A program made the position numbers and the translations under genes. This document shows positions 1-6,666 of a stretch of 9,110 nt of DNA, in pieces. The notes below the pieces were generated by a model, which saw only the letters and a list, made by a program, of their open reading frames with translations, was not told where the DNA came from and ran no database searches. Origin of the DNA: Prolixibacteraceae bacterium. Its GTDB lineage: Bacteria; Bacteroidota; Bacteroidia; Bacteroidales; Prolixibacteraceae. Positions within the stretch are counted from its first letter, which is position 1, and each line of letters begins with the position of its first letter. The stretch lies in contig DPCJ01000136.1 in assembly GCA_003516705.1 (NCBI GenBank), forward strand, positions 2,273 through 11,382. Reading direction: 5' to 3'.

Positions 1-1313
1 TGTGAACCCAATTCAACTTTCCAGCTTGGATTATCTTTCATAATTGCAATCAGCTTATTGAGTTCAATTTCCGATTCCGGCAGGATATCCCATTTATCGT
101 AATCATAGAAAATATTTTCCATCACAAATTTCTGGCCTACTTCCACCTTTTCAATCCAGATTGTATCCTTAATAATTCCATATGGTTTGCCTACGGTTGT
201 GATTGTTTTTGATGAATTCTGATAACCTTCAATTTCAGAAATTGCATTTACGCTTGAATTTTCGGGTAATGTCCTGGTTAGTAAAACACCTGTCAAAGTA
301 GCAACAATATTGTCACTGAATATTACTTTTGGATTTGGAATGGGGACCATTGTTTTCTTATCCATTACCACAAGTTCAAGATTATATTCTCCTGTGAAAG
401 TGACTTTGTAAATATCGTCGTCACCCAAACCACCTTCCCGACGCGAAACAAAATAACCTACTTTACCATTGGAATGAATAATCAGTCCAAAGTCATCCTG
501 ATCTGTGTTAAAATCGTTCTGAATTTTTGGTGCAGAAAAAGAGTTTCCTTCCTTACAAATGTATTTGATATCAAAATCTTCTTTCCCACTATTTCCTTTA
601 TTAGACGCATAAAACAAAACTGAACCACCCATAAAAAATGGGAACATTTCATCAAATTCAGTATTAACTTTATCGCCCAAATTTACCGGAGCGCCCCATT
701 TTCCATTCGAACGAACTGACATGTATAAATCTGTCAATCCTTTACCACCCGGCATATTTGAGGCAAAAAACAGGGTGTCACCAGTTACCGATATTGCTGG
801 TTGACCAACAGAATATATTGAATCGTTGTATGGAAATTGCTCGGTTACTTTCCAGGTTCCATCAACTTTTTTCGCTGTAATTAATTTAAGCCTGATATCG
901 GCTTTACGATAAATTTTGTTTCTTACATCTGGATTATCAAAATTGCTCAAAGTCACAAACAGTTCCTGAGTCTTTGCACAATAGGAAACCGGACCTGCAT
1001 GATATCCTGCACTTATCGCTTCAAACTGAACACTCTTTGTACCAACAACATTTCCGCCGTTATCGGTTTTGGAGCTGTACAAATTGTAAAAAACGTCTTT
1101 GTTGACTCCGGTTGAAAGTTTATTAATTTCTTCCTGAGTAAATGCAGAAAACCACATTTCATCAGCAACAAACGAAGGCCCGAAATCGCTCTGTGTTGTA
1201 TTCAGATCGGTCTTATCAACCTTAATTTTTCTGAATTCAAAAAAATCACAGGCATTCTGAGCAGAAAGCAACATTGGGAATGCCAACACAAAAAATAAAA
1301 CCAAATTTTTCAT
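1..1313 (-). CDS. PD40/OmpA-family outer-membrane-associated protein, C-terminus cut off by the window edge
   Basis: The minus strand is open from an ATG at 1313 to the left edge (437 codons, no stop). Residues 1-18 form a signal peptide (MKNLVLFF core, hydrophobic stretch, ending SAQ), the usual Bacteroidota signal peptidase I ending; Cys22 is not in a convincing lipobox. Residues about 170-305 contain PD40/WD40-like propeller blades, visible as LFFASN, VLFYASN and GYFVSRREGG followed by DLY/DIYKV. Residues about 305-375 look like a carboxypeptidase-regulatory-like beta domain. From about 395 an OmpA C-terminal peptidoglycan-binding domain begins (IFYDYDK, then LPES and ELNKL) and is interrupted just after ELGS. 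The family sits in the periplasm or outer membrane and anchors to peptidoglycan. The domain order recalls the type IX secretion protein PorE, but the N-terminal TPR region of PorE is absent, so I call only the architecture. The gene lies 152 bp downstream of rlmD on the same strand. Confidence 0.85.
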   Translation of the reverse strand, partial: MKNLVLFFVLAFPMLLSAQNACDFFEFRKIKVDKTDLNTTQSDFGPSFVADEMWFSAFTQEEINKLSTGVNKDVFYNLYSSKTDNGGNVVGTKSVQFEAISAGYHAGPVSYCAKTQELFVTLSNFDNPDVRNKIYRKADIRLKLITAKKVDGTWKVTEQFPYNDSIYSVGQPAISVTGDTLFFASNMPGGKGLTDLYMSVRSNGKWGAPVNLGDKVNTEFDEMFPFFMGGSVLFYASNKGNSGKEDFDIKYICKEGNSFSAPKIQNDFNTDQDDFGLIIHSNGKVGYFVSRREGGLGDDDIYKVTFTGEYNLELVVMDKKTMVPIPNPKVIFSDNIVATLTGVLLTRTLPENSSVNAISEIEGYQNSSKTITTVGKPYGIIKDTIWIEKVEVGQKFVMENIFYDYDKWDILPESEIELNKLIAIMKDNPSWKVELGS

Positions 1314-1413
1314 AATTTCAATTTTTTTAGGGTTTAAAAAACAACCAGACAAACCTTGTACCACAAAGTCAATCAATTGTTTTTTAATGTTTATAAGACC
1401 ATACTTTTCATCA

Positions 1414-1437
1414 TATTAACAATCATTATTGTTAATA
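1414..1437. promoter_or_regulatory. Perfect 10-bp inverted repeat upstream of the OmpA-family gene
   Basis: Arms TATTAACAAT (1414-1423) and ATTGTTAATA (1428-1437) are exact inverted complements around the spacer CATT. The repeat lies 29 bp past the rlmD stop and about 100 bp upstream of the OmpA-family start. The arms are very AT-rich and no T-run follows in the minus direction, so an intrinsic terminator is unlikely. A dimeric-regulator operator is the better guess. The rest of 1314-1465 is AT-rich. Its best -7 candidate for the OmpA-family gene is TGACTTTG (1371-1364, minus strand), one mismatch from TAnnTTTG, without a convincing -33 element. Confidence 0.35.
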
Positions 1438-1465
1438 AGTTTGACTAATTTAGACTATTTGATCC

Positions 1466-2875
1466 TTATAAAAAAATTTTTTTAATCAGCAGAACAACAT
1501 TCTCAACATGATGAGTATGAGGGAACATATCAACCGGTTGTGTTTTTACAACTTCATAATTTACAGACATTAATGCCAGATCACGTGCTTGTGTCGCCGG
1601 ATTGCAACTTACATAGACAATTTTTTCTGCTTCAGATTTCAGGATTGAATCAATCACATCTTCGTGCATTCCAGCACGGGGTGGGTCGGTAATAATAATG
1701 TCCGGTTTCCCATTTTTAGCAAAGAATTCCAAATTTAGAACTGCTTTGATATCTCCTGCATAGAAAACCGTATTATCTATTGCATTGATTGACGAGTTAA
1801 TTTTTGCATCTTCAATCGCTTCCGGAACATATTCAATGCCTACTACTTTCCTGACCTGTCTGGCTATAAAATTTGCAATTGTTCCGGTTCCTGTATATAA
1901 ATCATAAACTATATCGTTTTTGTCAGGATTTGCAAATTCGCGAACAACTTTATACAAGTTAAAGGCTTGCTCAGAGTTGGTTTGATAAAAACTTTTAGGT
2001 CCGATTTTGAATTTCAGACCTTCCATTTCCTCAAGAATAAAATCCTGACCACTATAAACTTCAATATTCTGATCTGTTATTGTGTCGTTCCCTTTCTCGT
2101 TAATTACATATAATAATGAGGTAATTTCCGGAAATCTTTCCTGAACCGCTTTCAATAATCTGATCCTTTTCTCCAAATCCTCATAAAAAAAGGATAATAC
2201 CACCATTACCTGACCAATTGAACTGGTCCGGATTATCAGTGTTCTTAAAAATCCTGATTTTTCTTTTATGTCAAAAAAACTCAACTTTTCCGCAAGAGCG
2301 TAATCGTATATAAAGTTTCTGATTTCATTCGAAGGTTCAGGCTGAAGCCAGCATTTATTGATATTGATTACTTTGTCAAATAATCCTGGAACATGAAAAC
2401 CCAATGCATTCATATTTGCGGTGGCCGAAGATTCTATGCTGAAATCAAGCCAGCGTTTATTTGAAAAAGTAAATTCAAGTTTGTTGCGATAGAAAACATT
2501 TCTTTTGGAACCCAGAATTGGCTTAAATTCTCCAACCTCAACTTTACCTATTCTGGTAAGCTGATCGTAAACCTGTTTTTGTTTATAATGCAGTTGTTTA
2601 TCGTAGGGTAGAATCTGCCATTTGCAACCGCCACAAACACCAAAATGTTCACAAACAGCTTCTATTCTGTCGGGCGAATATTCGTGAAACTTTGTTACGA
2701 AGGCCTCGGCATACTTACTTCTCCTTTTTGTAACCTGCAGATCGACTACATCGCCTGGAACTGCATACTGTGTAAATACCACCAATTCCCCGTTTCGGGT
2801 CACCGCTTTTCCTTCGGCTCCGATTGAGTCAATAGTTAACCCTGTCAATAATGGTTTTTGCTTATTTCTTCCCAC
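1466..2875 (-). CDS. rlmD: 23S rRNA (uracil-5)-methyltransferase, RlmD/TrmA family
   Basis: SAM-dependent enzyme that methylates C5 of a uracil in 23S rRNA; U1939 is the target in the E. coli namesake. I chose the GTG at 2875 (469 aa), because VGRNKQKPLL begins the conserved N-terminal TRAM-like domain (residues about 1-60). A longer frame from ATG 2998 would put the promoter inside the gene and add unfamiliar residues. Visible motifs, numbered from the GTG: Cys75, Cys81 and Cys84 (CX5CX2C) plus Cys175, the expected [4Fe-4S] ligands; SAM motif DLYTGTGTIA at 325-334; DPPRAGM at 397-403; catalytic Cys424 in VSCNPAT; and the proposed base Glu458 in HVEN. All key residues are present, and the length is near family norm. 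It could instead be annotated RlmC or RlmCD, since sequence alone does not fix the uracil. It is divergent from the ABC-F gene. Confidence 0.88.
   Translation of the reverse strand: MGRNKQKPLLTGLTIDSIGAEGKAVTRNGELVVFTQYAVPGDVVDLQVTKRRSKYAEAFVTKFHEYSPDRIEAVCEHFGVCGGCKWQILPYDKQLHYKQKQVYDQLTRIGKVEVGEFKPILGSKRNVFYRNKLEFTFSNKRWLDFSIESSATANMNALGFHVPGLFDKVININKCWLQPEPSNEIRNFIYDYALAEKLSFFDIKEKSGFLRTLIIRTSSIGQVMVVLSFFYEDLEKRIRLLKAVQERFPEITSLLYVINEKGNDTITDQNIEVYSGQDFILEEMEGLKFKIGPKSFYQTNSEQAFNLYKVVREFANPDKNDIVYDLYTGTGTIANFIARQVRKVVGIEYVPEAIEDAKINSSINAIDNTVFYAGDIKAVLNLEFFAKNGKPDIIITDPPRAGMHEDVIDSILKSEAEKIVYVSCNPATQARDLALMSVNYEVVKTQPVDMFPHTHHVENVVLLIKKIFL
1469..1484. repeat. A7T7 palindrome over the last codons of rlmD
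   Basis: TAAAAAAATTTTTTTA is a perfect 16-bp palindrome lying within the last six codons of rlmD, up to the stop at 1468-1466. It encodes Lys-Lys-Ile-Phe-Leu. It is a rigid A-tract and a homopolymer slippage site. In minus-strand RNA it gives an A7 run then a U7 run right at the stop, so it could weakly assist termination, though an all-A:U stem with no room for a loop is poor for that. Confidence 0.4.
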
Positions 2876-2886
2876 CTTTTTTGGCG

Positions 2887-2917
2887 CAAATATATAATGG
2901 TTTATGGATATTACAGT
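2887..2917 (-). promoter_or_regulatory. rlmD promoter, Bacteroidota type
   Basis: On the minus strand TATATTTG (2894-2887) matches the Bacteroidota -7 consensus TAnnTTTG exactly. A partial -33 element, ACTG (2917-2914; consensus TTTG), lies 19 bp upstream, within the usual spacing. The last base of the -7 element is only 11 nt from the chosen GTG start, so the predicted transcript has a leader of a few bases. This supports the GTG start and argues against the upstream ATG codons. Confidence 0.6.
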
Positions 2918-3091
2918 TAAGGAGCGCCTGTCCTGTTCCCAATCGAAAACAAAATTTCCCATTACGGGAAAACGATTGGGCTTTTCCCCCATTTTCATTT
3001 TTTTGCTTTGTTCAGATTTTGAAACTCAAATTCTTAGTAGTTATATTTGAACCGATTTAATGGTTGGTTTTATTTCTATAGTAAAACTTAA

Positions 3092-3188
3092 AAGGGGAAA
3101 GTAACTTCTGTATTTATGATTGGTTTTGTGTTTAGGGGTTTGTAAATCATCAATCATCTTCAAAAAGCGTCCATAGTTCTTTCCCCTT
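3092..3188. repeat. Nested inverted repeat in the rlmD/ABC-F spacer, function unknown
   Basis: AAGGGGAAAGTAACT (3092-3106) and AGTTCTTTCCCCTT (3175-3188) pair over 14 bp with a single bulged base. Inside them ATGATTG (3116-3122) pairs with CAATCAT (3151-3157). The result is a two-tier foldback about 97 bp long. It lies upstream of the predicted ABC-F transcription start and outside all likely genes. It could be a decayed miniature inverted-repeat element, a small structured RNA, or a regulatory foldback; I could not see a target-site duplication. I recognise nothing else in the remainder of 2895-3262. Confidence 0.4.
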
Positions 3189-3262
3189 CCTTCTTTTTAA
3201 AAATCCAGTGTTTCAAATAATCAGCAGCTTCAGACATCTCAATTCAGTTTAACTTTAATCAT

Positions 3263-3270
3263 TATCTTTG
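3263..3270 (+). promoter_or_regulatory. Promoter -7 element for the ABC-F/rlmB operon
   Basis: TATCTTTG matches TAnnTTTG exactly and lies 22 bp before the ATG at 3293, giving an expected leader of roughly 15-20 nt. No good -33 TTTG is present 19-21 bp upstream, so the assignment rests on the -7 element and its position. Confidence 0.5.
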
Positions 3271-3292
3271 CCCACTTTCAATCCAACTTTTT

Positions 3293-5239
3293 ATGATTTC
3301 TCTCGATAAAATATGGCTGAGTTTTGGTGGGTTCGATTTGTTTAAAGAAATCAGTTTTCTCATAAATCCAAAAGACAGAATTGGTTTAATTGGCAAAAAT
3401 GGCGCCGGGAAAACTACGCTTTTAAAGATTATAAAAGGGATTGATTCTCCCTCCGCCGGATTTATCGGAGTTCCGAAAAATGTAACCATTGGGTATTTAC
3501 CACAGCAAATGCGGCATACCGATACAAGAACATTAAAGGAAGAAACAACTTTGGCTTTTGAGGAGCTAATCGCCTTAGAGAAAAAAATCAGCAAACTACA
3601 CGATGAAATTTCGGGAGAGCACGATTACCATTCGGATCAATACCTCAAAAAGTTAGATACAGTTACAGAGTTGACCGAACGCTATCAAATTCTTGGCGGC
3701 GATAACTATGAAGCTGAACTTGAAAGAACTCTGCTGGGTCTGGGGTTCGAAAGAACCGACTTTTCACGTCACACCTCTGAATTCAGTGGTGGTTGGCGAA
3801 TGAGAATTGAACTGGCAAAACTGTTGTTGCAAAAACCCAGTGTTTTTCTGCTCGACGAACCTACAAATCATCTCGATATCGAATCGATTCAGTGGCTCGA
3901 AGATTTTCTTAAAAATTACAATGGCGCAATTGTGCTTGTTTCGCACGATAAAGCCTTCCTAAATGCAGTTTGCAACCGTACAATCGAAATTTCGCTGGGT
4001 AAAATTACCGACCAGAAAATGAATTACTCAAGTTTCATGGACTGGAAAAAAGAACAGCGCGAAGTGCAGCTGGCGGCTTTCAAAAATCAGCAAAAACTGA
4101 TTGAAGACACCGAAAATTTCATTGAAAGATTCAGATATAAAGCTACGAAGGCCGTGCAGGTGCAGTCGAGGTTAAAACAACTCGAAAAAATTGATCGCAT
4201 CGAAATTGAAGAAGAAGATAATTCTGCCATCCGGATTGCTTTTCCGCCGGCACCCCGGTCGGGGAAAGTGGTGGTTGAGGCTAAAAATATTTCGAAACGA
4301 TATGACAATCACCTTGTTTTAAACGATATTGATTTTCTGATTGAACAGGGAGATAAAATTGCCTTTGTAGGCCGGAATGGCGAAGGAAAGACCACGTTGG
4401 CGCGAATAATTCTCGATGAACTGAAATTTGACGGTCACCTTAAAATTGGTCACAATGTTAAAGTTGGCTATTTTGCACAAAACCAGGCGCAACTGCTCAA
4501 TGAAGATTTAACCGTTTTTGATACGATTGACCAAATTGCAGTTGGCGATGTGCGGACAAAAATCAGGGATATTCTCGGCGCCTTTCTTTTTTCGGGCGAG
4601 GATGCCGACAAAAAAGTACGCGTGCTTAGCGGTGGCGAAAAAACAAGGCTTGCCATGATAAAACTGATGCTCGAACCTGTCAATTTTCTGGTGCTCGACG
4701 AACCTACCAATCACCTCGACATCAGGACAAAGGAAATTCTCAAAAATGCACTGATTCGGTTTAACGGAACGTTGCTGGTGGTTTCGCACGACCGCGAATT
4801 TCTCGATGGACTGGTGAATTGTGTTTACGAATTCAGAAATAAAAAAATAAAATTACACCTCGGCGGTATTTATGATTTCCTCACGAAAAAGAAAATTGAA
4901 TCGCTTAAAGAACTTGAGGTAAAAGCCGCTGCCAGAAAAGAGGAAAAGAACAGTAATGTTCCTGTTTCAGAAAGTGAAATCAGTTTTAAAGACCAAAAAG
5001 AAATCAATAAGAATATTTCGCGACTTGAAAAACTGATTGAAAAGACTGAGGAGGAAATAGAAAAACTTGAATCGGAAAGCGCCGCTTTGGATAAATTGCT
5101 GTCATCGTCGGAAACCATTGACGACCACTCGGTTTTCGAAAAATACGAAGCAATAAAATTAAAGCTGAAAACGGCAATGGAAAACTGGGAGACGCAACAT
5201 AATGAACTGGAAATGTGGAAAAACAAAAAAAACTGGTAA
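3293..5239 (+). CDS. ABC-F family ATPase (ribosome-associated, Uup/YheS/EttA-like)
   Basis: A soluble protein of two ABC ATPase domains and no membrane segment, the hallmark of ABC-F translation factors. These bind the ribosomal E site and act on stalled or antibiotic-blocked ribosomes. NBD1 shows Walker A GKNGAGKT (34-41), signature FSGGW (164-168), Walker B ending LLDEPTNHLD (186-195, catalytic Glu189) and His218. The P-site tRNA-interacting linker spans about 240-320 and carries the conserved basic stretch around ATKAVQVQSR. NBD2 shows GRNGEGKT (360-367), LSGGE (445-449), LVLDEPTNHLD (466-476, Glu470) and His499. Residues about 565-648 are a highly charged coiled coil, like the C-terminal extension of Uup and related proteins. 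All catalytic residues are intact and 648 aa is normal for extended ABC-F proteins. The subfamily, and any antibiotic-resistance role, cannot be fixed by eye; housekeeping is likelier. Its stop overlaps the rlmB start. Confidence 0.93.
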   Translation: MISLDKIWLSFGGFDLFKEISFLINPKDRIGLIGKNGAGKTTLLKIIKGIDSPSAGFIGVPKNVTIGYLPQQMRHTDTRTLKEETTLAFEELIALEKKISKLHDEISGEHDYHSDQYLKKLDTVTELTERYQILGGDNYEAELERTLLGLGFERTDFSRHTSEFSGGWRMRIELAKLLLQKPSVFLLDEPTNHLDIESIQWLEDFLKNYNGAIVLVSHDKAFLNAVCNRTIEISLGKITDQKMNYSSFMDWKKEQREVQLAAFKNQQKLIEDTENFIERFRYKATKAVQVQSRLKQLEKIDRIEIEEEDNSAIRIAFPPAPRSGKVVVEAKNISKRYDNHLVLNDIDFLIEQGDKIAFVGRNGEGKTTLARIILDELKFDGHLKIGHNVKVGYFAQNQAQLLNEDLTVFDTIDQIAVGDVRTKIRDILGAFLFSGEDADKKVRVLSGGEKTRLAMIKLMLEPVNFLVLDEPTNHLDIRTKEILKNALIRFNGTLLVVSHDREFLDGLVNCVYEFRNKKIKLHLGGIYDFLTKKKIESLKELEVKAAARKEEKNSNVPVSESEISFKDQKEINKNISRLEKLIEKTEEEIEKLESESAALDKLLSSSETIDDHSVFEKYEAIKLKLKTAMENWETQHNELEMWKNKKNW

Positions 5240-5973
5240 TGGAAACTGATGAATATATTTACGGAACAAGGGCGGTAATTGAGGCCATCAACAAAGGAAA
5301 GACAGTTGAAAGGGTTTTTATTAAAACAGGCCTGCAAAATGAATTAATTCACGAATTGATTTCACTCGTCAAAGAGCACGAAATAGCTGCTCAGTTTGTT
5401 CCAATCGAAAAAATAAACCGGATTACCCGTAAAAATCACCAGGGCGTTCTGGCATTTGTTTCGCCCATCGAATACACCAATATTGAAGTTTTATTACCTA
5501 CTGTTTTCGAAACAGGGAAGGACCCGTTATTGCTTGTGCTCGACCAGATTACCGATGTCAGGAATTTTGGAGCGATTGCCCGTTCGGCAGAGTGTGCAGG
5601 TGTTGATGCAATTATAATTCCTGAAAAAGGGATGGCCCGGATTGGCGCCGATGCCATTAAAACTTCAGCCGGGGCGCTGCATCATGTACCGGTTTGCAAA
5701 GTAAAAAGTCTCACTAAAACCATTCATTTTCTACAGGAATCGGGTATCGCCATTCTTGCTTCTACCGAAAAAGCCGATTCGGTTTATACTTCGGGTAATT
5801 TCAACCGACCAGTTGCCATTGTGATGGGTTCGGAAGAAAGTGGAATTTCTGAAGCTGTTTTAAAAATTGCTGACGAGAAATTAAAAATTCCGTTACTCGG
5901 TAATATTGAATCGCTCAATGTTTCAGTTTCGGCGGCGCTGATGATTTACGAAGCCGTGCGGCAAAGAAGCTAA
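5239..5973 (+). CDS. rlmB: 23S rRNA 2'-O-methyltransferase, SpoU/TrmH family (RlmB-like)
   Basis: SPOUT-fold SAM-dependent ribose methyltransferase. The E. coli namesake methylates Gm2251 in the peptidyl-transferase P loop. The start is taken at ATG 5239, which overlaps the ABC-F stop as TAATG and gives 244 aa, matching the usual RlmB length. An in-frame ATG at 5215 would add eight unfamiliar residues. Residues about 5-77 form the small N-terminal RNA-binding domain (YIYGTRAVIEA, then RKNHQGVLAF). The catalytic domain shows motif 1 NFGAIARSAECAG (109-121, Asn109 and Arg115), motif 2 MGSEESGIS (196-204) and knot motif 3 IPLLGNIESLNVSVSA (217-232). All three motifs are intact. The one-base overlap suggests translational coupling to the ABC-F gene. 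The target nucleotide is inferred from family only. The stop overlaps the convergent Lrp gene. Confidence 0.88.
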   Translation: METDEYIYGTRAVIEAINKGKTVERVFIKTGLQNELIHELISLVKEHEIAAQFVPIEKINRITRKNHQGVLAFVSPIEYTNIEVLLPTVFETGKDPLLLVLDQITDVRNFGAIARSAECAGVDAIIIPEKGMARIGADAIKTSAGALHHVPVCKVKSLTKTIHFLQESGIAILASTEKADSVYTSGNFNRPVAIVMGSEESGISEAVLKIADEKLKIPLLGNIESLNVSVSAALMIYEAVRQRS

Positions 5974-6437
5974 TCGAGAATCTGTAGTGTTCTTTTAAAC
6001 GATTCTTCAAGCGAAATAAATGTTTCGGTACTCGAAACGCCCGGAATTTTCTGAATTTGTCCGCTTAAAATGGTTTTTAAATGCTCATTGTCTTTGGCAT
6101 AAACCTTAATAAAAATTGCATATTGCCCTGTTGTATAATGACATTCAACAATTTCAGGAATATTTTTCAGCCGTTCAACCACCTCGGGAAACAATCCTCC
6201 TTTTTCAAGAAAAATACCAATGTAAGTGCAAGTTCTGAAATCAACTTTCTTGGGGTCGATGTGATAACCCGAGCCGACAATTACGCCCAGTTCAATCATC
6301 CGGTTTACGCGCTGGTGAATGGCTGCCCGCGAAACGCCAACTTCCACGGCAACGTCTTTAAATGGAATTCTTGCATTTTTGGTGATAATATCGAGAATTT
6401 TTAAATCGATATCGTCTAACTTGTTTCTCAATGTCAT
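5970..6437 (-). CDS. Lrp/AsnC family transcriptional regulator
   Basis: A 155-aa protein of standard Lrp/AsnC size. Residues about 8-60 form the N-terminal winged helix-turn-helix (DDIDLKILDII, then FKDVAVEVGVSRAAIHQRV as the HTH). Residues about 68-145 form the RAM/AsnC ligand-binding alpha-beta domain (TYIGIFLE, GQYAIFIKVYA, GVSSTETFISLE). These proteins assemble into dimers to octamers, usually bind amino acids, and commonly autoregulate and control a divergent neighbour. The gene is divergent from the sugar nucleotidyltransferase at 6667 and shares a 229-bp spacer with it. That spacer has a predicted promoter for each gene and a 14-bp palindrome. The TAG stop overlaps the rlmB TAA on the opposite strand by 4 bp. 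The effector and target genes cannot be read from the sequence. Confidence 0.9.
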   Translation of the reverse strand: MTLRNKLDDIDLKILDIITKNARIPFKDVAVEVGVSRAAIHQRVNRMIELGVIVGSGYHIDPKKVDFRTCTYIGIFLEKGGLFPEVVERLKNIPEIVECHYTTGQYAIFIKVYAKDNEHLKTILSGQIQKIPGVSSTETFISLEESFKRTLQILD

Positions 6438-6460
6438 ATTTCCTGCAATTTTTCACGAAA

Positions 6461-6474
6461 AATAAATATTTATT
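6461..6474. promoter_or_regulatory. 14-bp AT palindrome before the Lrp gene, possible operator
   Basis: AATAAATATTTATT is a perfect palindrome centred about 30 bp upstream of the Lrp-family ATG, downstream of its predicted promoter. Lrp/AsnC proteins favour AT-rich palindromic sites and often repress their own genes, so an autoregulatory operator is plausible. AT-rich spacers produce such palindromes by chance quite often. Confidence 0.3.
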
Positions 6475-6517
6475 GCCAAAAACATAACATTTTGTCGTTT
6501 TATAACCAATAAAGCTG

Positions 6518-6548
6518 CAAATGTAAAACTTCAATTAACAATCGGCAA
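6518..6548 (-). promoter_or_regulatory. Promoter for the Lrp-family gene, Bacteroidota type
   Basis: On the minus strand TACATTTG (6525-6518) fits TAnnTTTG, and TTG (6548-6546) lies 20 bp further upstream as the -33 element. Transcription would start near 6512, giving a leader of about 75 nt that contains the AT palindrome at 6461-6474. Confidence 0.5.
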
Positions 6549-6569
6549 CACCGTAAAATGTGATACTCC

Positions 6570-6600
6570 TTTTTTATATTTTTAGGCCGCAATATTTTTG
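6570..6600 (+). promoter_or_regulatory. Promoter for the nucleotidyltransferase/kinase genes
   Basis: TATTTTTG (6593-6600) fits the -7 consensus TAnnTTTG, with a T-run (6570-6573) 19 bp upstream in the place of the -33 TTTG. The octamer ATATTTTT occurs twice, at 6576-6583 and 6592-6599, a 16-bp direct repeat that nearly duplicates the -7 element. The expected leader to the ATG at 6667 is about 60 nt. Confidence 0.45.
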
Positions 6601-6666
6601 GAGTAACAATACATCGAAATGACCATAACAAACTAATTCAATTTTAAAATAAAAAACACAGCAAAT

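Noticed and set aside
1436..1443. Plus-strand TAAGTTTG, an exact -7 match
   Set aside because: It would drive antisense transcription into the rlmD 3' end and has no -33 element at the right distance.
2876..2998. N-terminal extension of rlmD to ATG 2998
   Set aside because: It contains the best promoter match in the region, and its 41 residues do not look like the family N-terminus; GTG 2875 fits both family and promoter.
2851..3060. Plus-strand open frame of 69 codons
   Set aside because: It is antisense to rlmD and its promoter region, with low-complexity aromatic-rich sequence and no family resemblance.
5215..5238. Earlier ATG for rlmB inside the ABC-F gene
   Set aside because: It adds eight lysine-rich residues unlike the family. 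The TAATG overlap start at 5239 gives the standard length.
4870..5337. Minus-strand open frame of 155 codons opposite the ABC-F C-terminus
   Set aside because: Its Ser/Phe-rich content mirrors the Lys/Glu-rich coiled coil of the sense gene; it is a shadow.
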